The translations under genes and the position numbers were made by a program. Source: Bacteroides stercoris ATCC 43183 (lineage in GTDB: Bacteria; Bacteroidota; Bacteroidia; Bacteroidales; Bacteroidaceae). Taken from it: DNA of 64,000 nt. The stretch is from contig NZ_CP102262.1 of assembly GCF_025147325.1 (NCBI RefSeq), positions 3,943,932 through 4,007,931 on the forward strand. Reading direction: 5' to 3'. Below are positions 16,540 to 26,940 of the stretch, in pieces; the stretch's first letter is position 1, and each line of letters begins with the position of its first letter. The notes under the pieces were generated by a model. It searched no databases. It was not told the origin of the DNA and saw only the letters and a list, made by a program, of their open reading frames with translations.

Positions 16540-18687
16540 TTATTCCTCATCCAACAGGATTTCAAGAATCTGGCAAGCAGCCTTTGCCACCGGAGTACCC
16601 GGACCAAAGATGGCAGCTACGCCGGCCTTATAAAGGAAATCATAGTCCTGTGCGGGAATCACACCGCCTGCAATCACTACAATATCCTCACGGCCCAACT
16701 TCTTGAGTTCTTCAATAATCTGCGGAACCAATGTCTTGTGTCCGGCAGCCAATGAAGAAACACCCACTACGTGAACGTCGTTTTCCACCGCTTCGCGGGC
16801 AGCTTCGGCAGGAGTCTGGAACAGCGGTCCCATATCTACGTCGAAACCGCAGTCGGCATAACCCGTTGCCACTACTTTGGCACCGCGGTCGTGACCGTCC
16901 TGACCCATTTTAGCTACCATGATACGGGGCTGACGTCCCTCTTTCTTCGCAAATTTCTCAGCCAACTCACAAGCTCTGTGGAAGTCGCTGTCGTTCTTAC
17001 TTTCTGATGAATACACGCCTGAAATAGTTCTGATTACTGCTTTATAACGTCCTACAACTTTTTCGCAAGCATACGAAATCTCGCCCAATGTGGCACGGAC
17101 ACGTGCTGCTTCCACTGCCAGTTCCAGCAGATTGCCTTCCTTCGTCTCCACACATTTGGTGATGGCATCGAGTGCTTTCTGCACAGCAGCCTCATCACGG
17201 CCTTCCTTCAATATCTTCAGGTTCTGGATCTGTTCCTGGCGGACAGCCGTATTGTCAATCTCAAGAATATCAATAGGAGCTTCTTTCTCCAAACGATATT
17301 TGTTTACACCCACAATGGTCTGCGAACCGCTGTCGATACGTGCCTGCGTGCGTGCGGCAGCCTCTTCGATACGCATCTTGGGGATACCGGTTTCGATGGC
17401 CTTCGCCATACCGCCCAGCTTCTCGATTTCCTGAATCAGCTCCCAAGCCTTGTGCGCAAGCTCATTGGTCAGAGACTCTACATAGTAAGAACCGCCCCAC
17501 GGGTCGACATTCTTGCAGATGTAAGTTTCTTCCTGGATATAAATCTGCGTATTACGTGCAATACGTGCAGAGAAATCGGTAGGCAATGCGATAGCCTCGT
17601 CCAAAGCGTTGGTGTGCAAGGATTGGGTATGTCCCAAAGCGGCAGCCATAGCCTCGATACAGGTACGGCCCACGTTGTTGAACGGGTCCTGCTCGGTCAG
17701 CGACCAGCCGGAAGTCTGGGAGTGCGTACGCAATGCGAGTGATTTCGGGTTTTTCGGGTTGAACTGTTTCACAATCTTCGCCCACAACATACGTGCGGCA
17801 CGCATCTTGGCTATCTCCATGAAGTGGTTGGTGCCGATAGCCCAGAAGAATGACAGACGCGGTGCGAATGCATCGATGTCGATACCTGCGGCAACACCTG
17901 CACGAAGATATTCCAGACCGTCGGCCAGGGTGTAAGCCAACTCGATATCCGCCGTAGCGCCGGCTTCCTGCATATGGTAACCGGAGATAGAGATAGAGTT
18001 GAACTTAGGCATCTTCTGAGATGTGTATTCAAAGATATCGGAGATAATCTTCATGGAGAATGCAGGCGGATAGATATAGGTGTTACGCACCATGAATTCC
18101 TTCAGAATATCGTTCTGGATAGTACCCGCCATTTCTTCCAACTTGGCGCCTTGCTCCAGACCGGCATTGATGTAGAATGCCATGATAGGAAGCACCGCAC
18201 CGTTCATGGTCATGGACACGGACATCTTGTTCAAGGGAATGCCATCGAAGAGCACCTTCATGTTTTCCAGTGAACAGATGGACACACCTGCCTTACCGAC
18301 GTCGCCTACCACACGTTCGTGGTCGGGGTCGTAGCCGCGGTGAGTAGCCAGGTCGAATGCCACGGACAGACCTTTCTGTCCGGAAGCCAGGTTACGGCGA
18401 TAGAAAGCATTGGACTCCTCGGCAGTAGAGAACCCAGCATACTGGCGGATAGTCCACGGACGCAAGGTGTACATTACAGAGTACGGACCGCGCAGATAAG
18501 GCGGGATACCTGCCGCATAGTCGAGGTGTTCCATACCTTCGAGGTCTTCTTTGGTGTAAACAGGCTTCACTTCAATGTGTTCCGGAGTCTTCCAGTCGGC
18601 TTTGATGCCGTTAGCCTTTTGCCACTCAGCACCATTGGCGGGCTGGAAAGCGGCATATATATCTAAGTTTTTAAAATCTTTTCTCAT
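16540..18687 (-). CDS. mutB: Methylmalonyl-CoA mutase large (catalytic) subunit
   Basis: 715 residues, the normal length. The N-terminal TIM barrel binds substrate ([37 protein letters not shown]). The C-terminal B12-binding domain has the DxHxxG signature as DGHDRG (Asp597, His599, Gly602), with GVSSLAAGH and GG near the end. It converts succinyl-CoA and methylmalonyl-CoA, the key step of propionate formation in Bacteroides. The gene begins 1 base after the mutA stop, so the subunits are translationally coupled and made in equal amounts. Cytoplasmic. Nothing unusual is seen. Confidence 0.98.
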   Translation of the reverse strand: MRKDFKNLDIYAAFQPANGAEWQKANGIKADWKTPEHIEVKPVYTKEDLEGMEHLDYAAGIPPYLRGPYSVMYTLRPWTIRQYAGFSTAEESNAFYRRNLASGQKGLSVAFDLATHRGYDPDHERVVGDVGKAGVSICSLENMKVLFDGIPLNKMSVSMTMNGAVLPIMAFYINAGLEQGAKLEEMAGTIQNDILKEFMVRNTYIYPPAFSMKIISDIFEYTSQKMPKFNSISISGYHMQEAGATADIELAYTLADGLEYLRAGVAAGIDIDAFAPRLSFFWAIGTNHFMEIAKMRAARMLWAKIVKQFNPKNPKSLALRTHSQTSGWSLTEQDPFNNVGRTCIEAMAAALGHTQSLHTNALDEAIALPTDFSARIARNTQIYIQEETYICKNVDPWGGSYYVESLTNELAHKAWELIQEIEKLGGMAKAIETGIPKMRIEEAAARTQARIDSGSQTIVGVNKYRLEKEAPIDILEIDNTAVRQEQIQNLKILKEGRDEAAVQKALDAITKCVETKEGNLLELAVEAARVRATLGEISYACEKVVGRYKAVIRTISGVYSSESKNDSDFHRACELAEKFAKKEGRQPRIMVAKMGQDGHDRGAKVVATGYADCGFDVDMGPLFQTPAEAAREAVENDVHVVGVSSLAAGHKTLVPQIIEELKKLGREDIVVIAGGVIPAQDYDFLYKAGVAAIFGPGTPVAKAACQILEILLDEE

Positions 18688-18688
18688 C

Positions 18689-20587
18689 TTACTTCAAAAG
18701 TTTAGCGTTGAATTCCTTTAATGTTTCCAGAACGTTGACACGAACATGGATAAAGTTCTCGATACCTGCCGCTTTCAGCTCGTCCATGCAAGCGGGAGCG
18801 CCGGCTACGATGAACATGGCGCGGCCGTTCAAGGCCTTGAAAGCGGGAATTGCATATTCCGCATATTCATCATCGCTCGAACAGAGAACCACAATATCGG
18901 CTTTAGCCGCCATTGCAGCTTCCACACCTTCCTCTACGGTCGGGAAACCGAGGTTGTCAACAACTTCATATCCGGCACAGGCCAGGAAGTTACAAGAGTA
19001 TTGGGCACGTGCCTGACGCATAGCCAGGTTGCCGATAGTCAGCATAAATGCTTTGGGACGCTTGCCGGACGCTTCCGTTTCCAGACGCAACGCTTCAAAT
19101 TCGCTGGCTGCACGGTCGAAGTTCAGTGACGGAACATCCTTTTCGCAAGTGCTGTGTCCGCCGCAGCAGCAAGAAGCTTCCAACGGTTTCTTGTCGCCCG
19201 CCTTCTCGTTGAAGTTCGGGAACTGGTTAGTACCCAACAGCACTTCCTTACGCTTGGCAACGGCTGCATGGCGGGCCGTATTGCTCTCGTTCACGGCAGC
19301 CTGTATCTTGCCGGATTTTACGGATGCGTAGAAACCGCCGTCTTCTTCCACTGCAAGGAACAGCTCCCAAGCCTGCTTGGCAATAGCCACGGTCAGGTTC
19401 TCGATGTAGTAAGAACCGGCAGCCGGGTCGATAACCTTGTCGAAATGCGATTCCTCTTTCAGGAGCAGCTGCTGGTTGCGTGCCAGACGTTCGGAGAATT
19501 CATCGGGAACGGCATACGTCTTGTCGAACGGAACGACCGTCATGGAGTCAACGCCTGCAAGAGCGGCACTCATAGCCTCGGTCTGCGTACGCAACAGGTT
19601 TACGTGCGCATCGAACAAAGTGAGGTTGAAAGTGGACGTTTCCGCATGTATTCTCATCTTGGCAGCACAGCGGCATTCGTTATGTTCGCCCTTGTTTTCG
19701 CAGTCGCGCAGGCATTCCGGGTTATAGGAAGCCACGATATTGGCCCACAACATACGGGCAGCGCGGAATTTTGCTATTTCAAGGAAATAATTGGAACTGA
19801 TACCGAAGTTGAACTTAATCTTCTTGGCTACCAAAGCTGCCGGCAGTCCGGCATCGGTCAGCTGGTTCATGTATTCATTACCCCAAGCCAGCGCATAGCC
19901 CAATTCCTGATAGATATATGCACCGGCATTGTTCAACGTCAGCGCATTCACATTCAGGACGCGGTATTTCGGAAGCATGGCGGTAGCTTCAATCAGAGCC
20001 TTGGCAGTAGCCACCATATCGCCCTTTTCCTTGCCTTTGGCAAGCATCTTGTTGAAATAATCGTAGTTAATGGAGCCTTGCAACTTCGTGAGGTCATAAT
20101 CTTTCTTCTGGAAATAACCGACCAGAAGTTGTGCCAATTCCACCACGTGTCCCTGACAGGTGGAGAAATTCAACTCTATGCACTCCGCACAGATGTCTTT
20201 CAGCAAAGTTTCGATATACTCCGCACTCAGTTCTTTGGCTTTCACGTGGAAAGAGAGTGAATCGACACCCTTGTTCAAAATGTCCAACGCCTTGGCATTG
20301 GCTGCTTCGGGAGATTCCACCTTTATTTCCTGACGGACGAACCACTCATTATTGTTTTTCTTTGTACCTCTAAGATAAGGGAACTCACCGGGAAGAGCAT
20401 CCGTGGTCTTTAAACCTTCAAGGTCTTCCATACGATAGAAAGGTTTTACCTTGAATCCCTCATTCGTCCTCCAAACGAGCTTTTTCTCAAAGTCCGCACC
20501 CTTTAAGTCTGCGGTTACTTTCTCCATCCACTGTTCCGTAGAAACCGGAGAAAAGTCCGAGAAGAGTTTTTCTTTACTGTCTGCCAT
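18689..20587 (-). CDS. mutA: Methylmalonyl-CoA mutase small subunit
   Basis: 632 residues, homologous to MutB along its length but without the DxHxxG cobalamin motif, as expected for the non-catalytic partner of the heterodimer. [13 protein letters not shown] near residue 390 matches the barrel. A cysteine/histidine-rich insertion [20 protein letters not shown] (about 296-315) and a second one, [15 protein letters not shown] (about 478), are seen in Bacteroides MutA and might bind metal. A -7-like box (TATATTTG, minus strand, 20651-20644) lies about 57 bases upstream. First gene of the mutA-mutB operon. Confidence 0.97.
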   Translation of the reverse strand: MADSKEKLFSDFSPVSTEQWMEKVTADLKGADFEKKLVWRTNEGFKVKPFYRMEDLEGLKTTDALPGEFPYLRGTKKNNNEWFVRQEIKVESPEAANAKALDILNKGVDSLSFHVKAKELSAEYIETLLKDICAECIELNFSTCQGHVVELAQLLVGYFQKKDYDLTKLQGSINYDYFNKMLAKGKEKGDMVATAKALIEATAMLPKYRVLNVNALTLNNAGAYIYQELGYALAWGNEYMNQLTDAGLPAALVAKKIKFNFGISSNYFLEIAKFRAARMLWANIVASYNPECLRDCENKGEHNECRCAAKMRIHAETSTFNLTLFDAHVNLLRTQTEAMSAALAGVDSMTVVPFDKTYAVPDEFSERLARNQQLLLKEESHFDKVIDPAAGSYYIENLTVAIAKQAWELFLAVEEDGGFYASVKSGKIQAAVNESNTARHAAVAKRKEVLLGTNQFPNFNEKAGDKKPLEASCCCGGHSTCEKDVPSLNFDRAASEFEALRLETEASGKRPKAFMLTIGNLAMRQARAQYSCNFLACAGYEVVDNLGFPTVEEGVEAAMAAKADIVVLCSSDDEYAEYAIPAFKALNGRAMFIVAGAPACMDELKAAGIENFIHVRVNVLETLKEFNAKLLK

Positions 20588-20788
20588 AGTTTATTTAAAA
20601 TTAAAATAGATGAATAGTATTCATTTTGTCATCAAGAGACTTGCAAATATAAGGAAATACTTCAAACAAAAAGGCTTTTTAGGGAAAATTGCACTTACGG
20701 ATAACACTATGTCCATCCTTATTCCCGGCATCCCTCCATAGATACCTTGCTTTTGCAAAGCTGGTATTACAAAAAGAAAAGAAAACCC

Positions 20789-20819
20789 TTTGCCAGCTCC
20801 CCTTTATTAAGTAATTTTG
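20789..20819 (+). promoter_or_regulatory. Promoter of the AspT-family transporter
   Basis: TTTG at 20789-20792, 19-base spacer, TAATTTTG at 20812-20819: full consensus, 33 bases before the ATG at 20853. Confidence 0.8.
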
Positions 20820-20852
20820 CGCAAAATTTTAAAAAGCAATAAATAAGGTACT

Positions 20853-22514
20853 ATGAATTGGTTAGAAAGTCTTCTTTGGGACCCGACATCCGTCGCACAT
20901 ATCGTTTGCCTGTACGCATTCGTTATATCCGTGGGGGTGCTGCTGGGCAAGATTAAAGTTTTCGGAGTATCGCTGGGAGTGACGTTTGTCCTCTTTACCG
21001 GTATTCTGATGGGACATTTCGGATTTACAGGTGAAATACACATCTTACATTTCATCCGCGAATTTGGTTTGATTTTATTTGTATTCTGCATCGGTCTGCA
21101 GGTAGGGCCGTCGTTCTTCTCCTCTTTCAAGAAAGGGGGTATGACGCTGAACATGCTTGCCGTGGGCATTGTGGCACTGAACATAGTGGTCGCACTGGGC
21201 ATTTATTTCATCGATGGAAATATAGACCTGCCGATGATAGTAGGTATCCTGTACGGTGCCGTAACCAACACTCCCGGTCTGGGTGCGGCTCAGGAAGCGT
21301 TGAACCAGCTGAATTATACGGGAGACCCCATCGCATTGGGATATGCCTGCGCCTATCCGCTCGGTGTGGTCGGCATCATCGGCTCTATTATCGCCGTGCG
21401 TTATATCTGCCGCATCAACCTGAAAAAAGAAGAGGAGGAACTTAATACGCAAGAAACGGACATGAAGCACATGCCGCATATGCTGCATCTGGAAGTGCGC
21501 AATGAGGCTATCGACGGCAAAAAGCTGATTCAGGTGAAAGATTTTCTGGGACGTTCTTTCGTATGCTCGCGCATCCGTCACGAAGGTCACGTCAGCATTC
21601 CGAACCAGGATACGGAATTCCACATCGGCGACCAGTTGTTCATCGTATGTTCCGAGGAAGACGCCGAAGCGGTTACCGCCTTTATCGGAAGGGAGATTCA
21701 AGTGGACTGGGAGAAGCAGGACACTCCGATGGTCTCACGCCGTATTCTGGTGACCAAATCGGAAATCAACGGAAAGAAACTTGGAAGCATGCACTTCCGC
21801 AGTATGTACGGAGTTAACGTGACACGTATCAACCGTTCGGGTATGGACCTGTTTGCCGATCCCAACCTGGTGCTCCAGGTGGGTGACCGTGTAATGGTTG
21901 TAGGCCAGCAGGATGCGGTGGAACGTGTGGCCGGTGTACTGGGCAACCAATTGAAACGTCTGGATACGCCGAACATCGTTACCATCTTCGTCGGTATCTT
22001 CCTCGGTATCCTGTTAGGCAGCCTTCCCATCGCATTTCCGGGCATGCCGACACCGGTGAAATTAGGTCTGGCGGGCGGTCCGCTGGTGGTAGCTATCCTT
22101 ATCGGACGTTTCGGACATAAGATGCATCTTGTAACGTATACCACCATGAGTGCCAACCTGATGCTGCGCGAAATAGGTATCGTACTTTTCCTTGCCAGCG
22201 TAGGCATAGAGGCAGGTGAGCATTTTGTACAGACGGTCGTGGAAGGAAGCGGTCTGGCGTATGTAGGCTACGGTTTCCTGATTACCACCATCCCGTTGCT
22301 GATAATCGGTATGATTGCCCGGTTCTATTGCAAGGTCAATTATTTCACGCTGATGGGACTGATTGCCGGCAGTAACACCGACCCACCCGCATTGGCATAT
22401 TCCAACCAGGCATCGGGCAATGACGCTCCGTCGGTAGGTTACTCTACGGTTTATCCGCTGACGATGTTCCTGCGCATCCTCGCCGGACAGATGATATTGC
22501 TGGCAATGATGTAA
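20853..22514 (+). CDS. AspT/YidE/YbjL-family putative transporter with two TrkA-C domains
   Basis: 553 residues. Two sets of about five membrane helices (roughly 15-190 and 375-553) flank a cytoplasmic pair of TrkA-C domains (about 205-370; [15 protein letters not shown] and [14 protein letters not shown] start each). The duplicated halves carry the expected motifs [16 protein letters not shown] and [14 protein letters not shown]. The best-known member, AspT, exchanges aspartate for alanine, but most Bacteroides homologues are uncharacterised, so the substrate remains open. Stand-alone gene with its own strong promoter; a perfect 20-base hairpin follows. Confidence 0.9.
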   Translation: MNWLESLLWDPTSVAHIVCLYAFVISVGVLLGKIKVFGVSLGVTFVLFTGILMGHFGFTGEIHILHFIREFGLILFVFCIGLQVGPSFFSSFKKGGMTLNMLAVGIVALNIVVALGIYFIDGNIDLPMIVGILYGAVTNTPGLGAAQEALNQLNYTGDPIALGYACAYPLGVVGIIGSIIAVRYICRINLKKEEEELNTQETDMKHMPHMLHLEVRNEAIDGKKLIQVKDFLGRSFVCSRIRHEGHVSIPNQDTEFHIGDQLFIVCSEEDAEAVTAFIGREIQVDWEKQDTPMVSRRILVTKSEINGKKLGSMHFRSMYGVNVTRINRSGMDLFADPNLVLQVGDRVMVVGQQDAVERVAGVLGNQLKRLDTPNIVTIFVGIFLGILLGSLPIAFPGMPTPVKLGLAGGPLVVAILIGRFGHKMHLVTYTTMSANLMLREIGIVLFLASVGIEAGEHFVQTVVEGSGLAYVGYGFLITTIPLLIIGMIARFYCKVNYFTLMGLIAGSNTDPPALAYSNQASGNDAPSVGYSTVYPLTMFLRILAGQMILLAMM

Positions 22515-22549
22515 AATCAGTTCAAGGAACTTTCAGGCTCTTATCAATA

Positions 22550-22609
22550 AAATCGGGAAGAATTTTACTATAATCTCCGTTAGGATGGCAGTAAAATTCT
22601 TCCCGATTT
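22550..22609. terminator. Long perfect hairpin between convergent genes
   Basis: Arms of 20 bases (22550-22569 and 22590-22609) pair without mismatch around a 20-base loop. Lies between the convergent transporter and kinase genes, so it probably terminates both; T tracts are short. Confidence 0.75.
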
Positions 22610-22630
22610 CATTTGCAATGGTCATAGCGT

Positions 22631-23266
22631 TTATTCGTACAGTTTCAGTTTCTTCCTTACGAACTCTTCTATATAGCCGACCGTTTCGTCAATGCCCAAT
22701 ACGGACGAATCGACGCAAAGATGATAGGTAGCAGCCGCTCCCCATGTCTTATAGCTGTAATAGTTGTAATATTCGGCACGCCGCTTGTCCGCTTTGTTCA
22801 TCTTCTCTTCCGCCGCACTTTCCGAAATAGAGTGCAGACGGCATAAACGGGCTATACGATCCTCGCGCGAAGCAGAGATGAAGATGTTGACGCAACGCGG
22901 ATTATCCCGCAAAATGTAGTCGGCGCAACGCCCTACGAACAAACAGGATTTCTCGGAAGCCAGTTTCCGTATCACATCGCTTTGCACCTTAAACAACGCA
23001 TCGTTGCTCAAACAGTTGGCAGCCGGCATAGCCCCGTCACTGATAAACGGGAAACGCATCCCGAACAGACCGCCTATAATTCCCTGCGAAGCCTTTTCAT
23101 CGGCTTTTTCAAAGAATTCACGGCATAATCCGCTTTCTTCGGAAGCAAGGTTAATCAATTCCTTGTCGTAGAAGTCAATACCCAGCCGGGCAGACAGCTT
23201 CTCTCCGATTTCCCGTCCGCCACTGCCTAACTGGCGACCTATATTTACTATAAATTTATTGTCCAT
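22631..23266 (-). CDS. Cytidylate-kinase-like family protein
   Basis: 211 residues. The start FIVNIGRQLGSGGREIGEKL carries the P-loop-like GRQLGSGG of the cytidylate kinase-like family (AAA_26). SCLFVGRCADYIL and the RIARLCRLHSISE stretch with several Arg residues fit the LID and nucleotide-binding parts. It differs from housekeeping Cmk, and the physiological substrate of this family is not established. Monocistronic, with a consensus promoter. Confidence 0.88.
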   Translation of the reverse strand: MDNKFIVNIGRQLGSGGREIGEKLSARLGIDFYDKELINLASEESGLCREFFEKADEKASQGIIGGLFGMRFPFISDGAMPAANCLSNDALFKVQSDVIRKLASEKSCLFVGRCADYILRDNPRCVNIFISASREDRIARLCRLHSISESAAEEKMNKADKRRAEYYNYYSYKTWGAAATYHLCVDSSVLGIDETVGYIEEFVRKKLKLYE

Positions 23267-23297
23267 ACTTTATTTAATCTATCTGTTTTGCAGATAG

Positions 23298-23329
23298 CAA
23301 ATATAGGTATTCTTCCATTAAATATCAAA
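23298..23329 (-). promoter_or_regulatory. Promoter of the cytidylate-kinase-like gene
   Basis: Minus strand TTTG (23329-23326), 20-base spacer, TATATTTG (23305-23298), 32 bases before the ATG. Confidence 0.75.
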
Positions 23330-23420
23330 ATAATGAAAATAAATCCATTTCCTGTATATCAGGACGGTTACTGTTCACAAAGCAACTGTCTGCCTTAAAA
23401 CATTCTGCCGCATTCATGAT

Positions 23421-25421
23421 TCAGTTCAGCCGCGATGCCAACCGACGTACCGTACCGTTGACGGAAACTTCGACCTCAACCCCTTTCTCATCATAACCTT
23501 TGTTCAGGAATTTTGCTTCAAGTGCCGGGTAAGCGGCAACATCCTTCACCGGATAGATAACCGTTATGTAGCGCACGGCCTCCGCATCATCCTTATTGGT
23601 ATCGAAAGCTACCGAAGTACGGGCTACGCGCTGACGGTAGGCAGTGGAACGCCAGCCCTCTTCCGCTCTTAAAGACGCGCTTTTTTCCGGAAAACATTGC
23701 AACTTCACATTACTCGGACCCTCATAAGCCGTAGTCACCATATTCTTCTCCGCATCAACGTTTACCGCACCTTCACGGAAATGATAATTCAAATTCACGG
23801 TTCCTCTGGCATTACCTGTGGCTTCGTCCACTATTACAAAATAGGCCTGGTCCACAAAAAAAACGGTACGACGATGTTTCAACCCCTTATAACCGGGATT
23901 TTCCGTTACCAGTATCTGCTCCTTACCTTCCGGCTGCCACAATCCGGTTACGGACTGCGTGGTTTCAAGGTTGCATCCGTCCAAGGTCAGGGTGTTATGT
24001 ACACGTGTCTGGCGGAACCAGTTGCGCAGTTTCATCACTTCGGCACTTCCGGCATAGACGTATGCACCGGTATCGGGAAACAGATTCCTGCCGTTGAACC
24101 AGAGTTCGAAAGTACCGTTATCCGGCTGGCAATGCCACTCTCCTTTAGGTCCGGCTTTAACTACCATGACCGTTGCATCTTGCTTCCAACCGTTTCTGAA
24201 AGTAAAGAAACCGGATGTCAATGCCCCGTGGGAAAGATAAGGGAAAGGAGCGCCTTCACGCCCTTCTGTCGCATAATAACGTATCCAATCGCAGTCGGGG
24301 AACAATGCAAGCCAATCGCGGTAGTTGGCAAGTTCTGCCTGATAATCGCCCAACTTGGCATCACTGAAACAAGGATTGGTATAGTCGGGGAAACAAATGT
24401 TGGCATAGAAAGCGATCATATTCTTGACCGTATCCAGATATTCCGACGGAAACTCATTGCGGAAACCGTTACAATCTGCCATGCGCAAGGCCTTGCAGAA
24501 TATGTTGATTGCCGCAAGGTGATAATGGGGATCCAGCTCGTACTGTCCGCCGTCATTGTATACTTGCTTCTTGATTTCACGATTCAGGATATTGATTCCG
24601 CTTTCTCTCCAAATGGCGGCATCTTTCAGTTCCGGAAAGAAAACACCGGCATAAACCATACGTTGGGCTTCAAACAGCAGGTGGTTACCTTCTGCAGAAT
24701 AATTTTTCAGGAGATGTACGCCATGGCGGTGATAATTGACGATAAACTCGGTCAGGAACTCCGGAGTAAACGCCGATGCGGAACAAAACAAAAGGAACTG
24801 GCAGGTCTGGTCCTGCAAACGGTTGCTGACTTCCAGTTGCCGCCATGCAAAATATACATTGTCGGCATCTTCCTTTACCTCACCGGCACTGACAAGTTCG
24901 AACTCATCCTGCTTCATGTTCACCAGCGGGTTTTTCTGAACCCAATCTATATATTGATGTACCCACTCCTTTGCATATTTCTCATCTCCGGAGATACGGT
25001 ATGCCTTGCCCATAGGCGTAAACCACTTATGACGATGAAGCTGCCAACGCAACTCATTGTCTTTTACCGGCCAGTACTCCCAGTTAATATCTTTGCCGTA
25101 GTTGTAGGAAGGCTGATAGCCTTTATGTACAAAGAAGGTATGCTCCAAAGCATCATCCGCCCATTTCTGTTCTTCCCTGGATATAGTGAGTTTTTTCAAG
25201 TCTATATCCGGATGTGTAATACCGGTACGGCTACGGTAATAATTCAACAGTTCCTGTGCCGCCACCTCCCACTTCTGCCGGGAGCATGCCGCTTTTACTT
25301 TCTCCAAACCCGGATAATCCAAATTTATCAGTTCAAAAGCCTCCTGTCTTAGTTGCTGTGCGTCTGCAACAACAGCAAGCATAAGCAAGAAAATGCTAAA
25401 AATGTATCTTATTGTCTTCAT
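23421..25421 (-). CDS. hepC: Heparin/heparan-sulfate lyase (heparinase III, PL12), secreted
   Basis: 666 residues, equal to the PL12 heparinase III of B. thetaiotaomicron as I recall it. Signal peptide (VADA-QQ), alpha/alpha toroid (about 40-385) and C-terminal beta-sheet domain. The catalytic residues described for Pedobacter heparinase III (Asn240, Tyr294, His424) have exact counterparts shifted by six: Asn246 in EGNHLL, Tyr300 in DPHYHL and His430 in GEWHCQP. It cleaves low-sulfated heparan sulfate by beta-elimination, giving unsaturated uronate ends. Last gene of the susC-susD-GH88-hepC operon, 18 bases after the GH88 gene that consumes its products. This is the firmest substrate clue in the window. 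Confidence 0.95.
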   Translation of the reverse strand: MKTIRYIFSIFLLMLAVVADAQQLRQEAFELINLDYPGLEKVKAACSRQKWEVAAQELLNYYRSRTGITHPDIDLKKLTISREEQKWADDALEHTFFVHKGYQPSYNYGKDINWEYWPVKDNELRWQLHRHKWFTPMGKAYRISGDEKYAKEWVHQYIDWVQKNPLVNMKQDEFELVSAGEVKEDADNVYFAWRQLEVSNRLQDQTCQFLLFCSASAFTPEFLTEFIVNYHRHGVHLLKNYSAEGNHLLFEAQRMVYAGVFFPELKDAAIWRESGINILNREIKKQVYNDGGQYELDPHYHLAAINIFCKALRMADCNGFRNEFPSEYLDTVKNMIAFYANICFPDYTNPCFSDAKLGDYQAELANYRDWLALFPDCDWIRYYATEGREGAPFPYLSHGALTSGFFTFRNGWKQDATVMVVKAGPKGEWHCQPDNGTFELWFNGRNLFPDTGAYVYAGSAEVMKLRNWFRQTRVHNTLTLDGCNLETTQSVTGLWQPEGKEQILVTENPGYKGLKHRRTVFFVDQAYFVIVDEATGNARGTVNLNYHFREGAVNVDAEKNMVTTAYEGPSNVKLQCFPEKSASLRAEEGWRSTAYRQRVARTSVAFDTNKDDAEAVRYITVIYPVKDVAAYPALEAKFLNKGYDEKGVEVEVSVNGTVRRLASRLN

Positions 25422-25439
25422 GATATGGTAATAATGAAT

Positions 25440-26732
25440 TTAAATATGCTTATAATCAATCTCTTTTACCTGCATATAACGGAGCAATGCCTCCAGATAA
25501 TAATAATCGGCATAGTTGAGCGGCGTATCTATTTCGGAGCCGTTCGGCAATGAGCCCGTTGAATGCATCAGTATAAAGCCCCGGTTGGTTCCCGGTTTTG
25601 CCAAATACCCGTCGGACGAAAGGCTTTTGAGCAACTTCCCGGCATACTCCATATAGGCTTGTCCGTCTTCAACAAGCGTGCTCAGTTCTATCAGGGCGGA
25701 AGCGGTAATAGCGGCAGCAGATGCGTCACGAGGCGTCTGAGGCGTGTCGGGCGCATCATAATCCCACAAGGGAACTGCATCTTCCGTCTTTACGCGCCGC
25801 ATGATTAACGAGGCTATATTTTCGGCCTGCCGCAAAAATTGCACATCCTTAGACTCGCGATAACAGGATGTGTAGCCATATAATCCCCATGCTTGTCCGC
25901 GCGCCCATGACGATGCGTCACTCTTTCCCTGATGCGTGCACTTTTTTTCCACCGTTCCATCGTTATTGTAACTGACTACATGGTAGGATGAATAATCATC
26001 TCTAAAATGATTTTTCATCGTAGTCCGTGCGTGTGTCAAGGCAAGCTCCTTATATTTATCATCACCGGTCAGGCGAGTGGCATAAAACAGCAGGTCCAGG
26101 TTCATCATATTGTCTATGATAACGGGGAAATTCCACTTCCCGAAGTTCCAGGAACGGATACAGCCTATCTCCGGATTGAAACGGCCGCACAGGTTATCCG
26201 CTGTTTGTATCAATGCACTGCGGACGCTGTCGGCAGGAGATAAACGATTGGCGTTACCGTAGCTGCAATTCATCATAAAACCTATATCATGCGTACCTTT
26301 GTACTCACGCAGCGGATAAAGATAATTAGTGAACTTCACAGCGCTTTCCCTCAAGCTTTCATCGCCGGTAAGTTGATAAGCGAGCCAAAGATTGCCGGGG
26401 AAAAAACCGCTTGTCCAATCGTAAATGGAAAAGCAATAACGGCGGGAGCCCAAATTATCATGTATGGGTTTCAGCCGGGCAGAGTCTTTGCCTGTCAACT
26501 GTTTCTTATCCAGCTGACGACATAAAAAGTCCGTGTCATAGCCCGTCCAGATGGAACGGGGCAACCGGATTGAATCTCCGATTTCAGCCACGGTAAATTT
26601 CAATTGTAACGCAGCCGTTTCTATTCCCTGTTTCAGCCAGGTATAATCTTTTTCCGGTTGTTTGGGAGAGCAGCCAGAAAATACGCATAATGCGACAACA
26701 GCAATAAAACAAGATAATGATATTTTCTTCAT
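25440..26732 (-). CDS. GH88 unsaturated glucuronyl hydrolase of the heparan sulfate PUL, lipoprotein
   Basis: 430 residues. Lipoprotein signal (VFSGCSPK). The barrel motifs YDWTSGFFPGNLW, THDIGFMMNCSYGNA, DNMMNLDLLF and WARGQAWGLYGY match GH88. It removes the unsaturated uronate from lyase products. It is a paralogue of the GH88 at 13041-14309 but differs enough to act on a different disaccharide. Same operon as hepC; a 208-base structured gap separates it from susD. Confidence 0.95.
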   Translation of the reverse strand: MKKISLSCFIAVVALCVFSGCSPKQPEKDYTWLKQGIETAALQLKFTVAEIGDSIRLPRSIWTGYDTDFLCRQLDKKQLTGKDSARLKPIHDNLGSRRYCFSIYDWTSGFFPGNLWLAYQLTGDESLRESAVKFTNYLYPLREYKGTHDIGFMMNCSYGNANRLSPADSVRSALIQTADNLCGRFNPEIGCIRSWNFGKWNFPVIIDNMMNLDLLFYATRLTGDDKYKELALTHARTTMKNHFRDDYSSYHVVSYNNDGTVEKKCTHQGKSDASSWARGQAWGLYGYTSCYRESKDVQFLRQAENIASLIMRRVKTEDAVPLWDYDAPDTPQTPRDASAAAITASALIELSTLVEDGQAYMEYAGKLLKSLSSDGYLAKPGTNRGFILMHSTGSLPNGSEIDTPLNYADYYYLEALLRYMQVKEIDYKHI

Positions 26733-26823
26733 CTTTTATAAAGGTTTCTATTTACCACAATCATCTCATAAAATTTCACCACATGGCAACCGGCAATACA
26801 ACATCATATAGCTTTGAAATAGA

Positions 26824-26888
26824 AAAGATGTTTAACAGAGCTGATAAAAAACAGGCTTACTATTTTCAACCAGCTCCGAAACATCTTT
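26824..26888 (-). promoter_or_regulatory. Structured intergenic hairpin between susD and GH88 genes
   Basis: A 10-base arm (26824-26833 with 26879-26888) and, inside it, a 6-base arm (26838-26843 with 26871-26876) make a composite stem with a 27-base loop. It lies in the 208-base gap inside the operon, with no T tract after it. It may stabilise the susCD part of the message or attenuate read-through into the enzyme genes. Confidence 0.6.
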
Positions 26889-26940
26889 CAACATTTCAAA
26901 CAGGACATTGCATCCTGCCATTTATGGCAATAATACCTAT

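Noticed and set aside
19154..20260. Long plus-strand frame antisense to mutA
   Set aside because: Shadow of mutA codon bias; no domain and no promoter.
23697..25352. 551-codon plus-strand frame antisense to hepC
   Set aside because: Mirror of a GC-biased real gene; the hepC product has intact catalytic residues, the antisense product has no recognisable domain.
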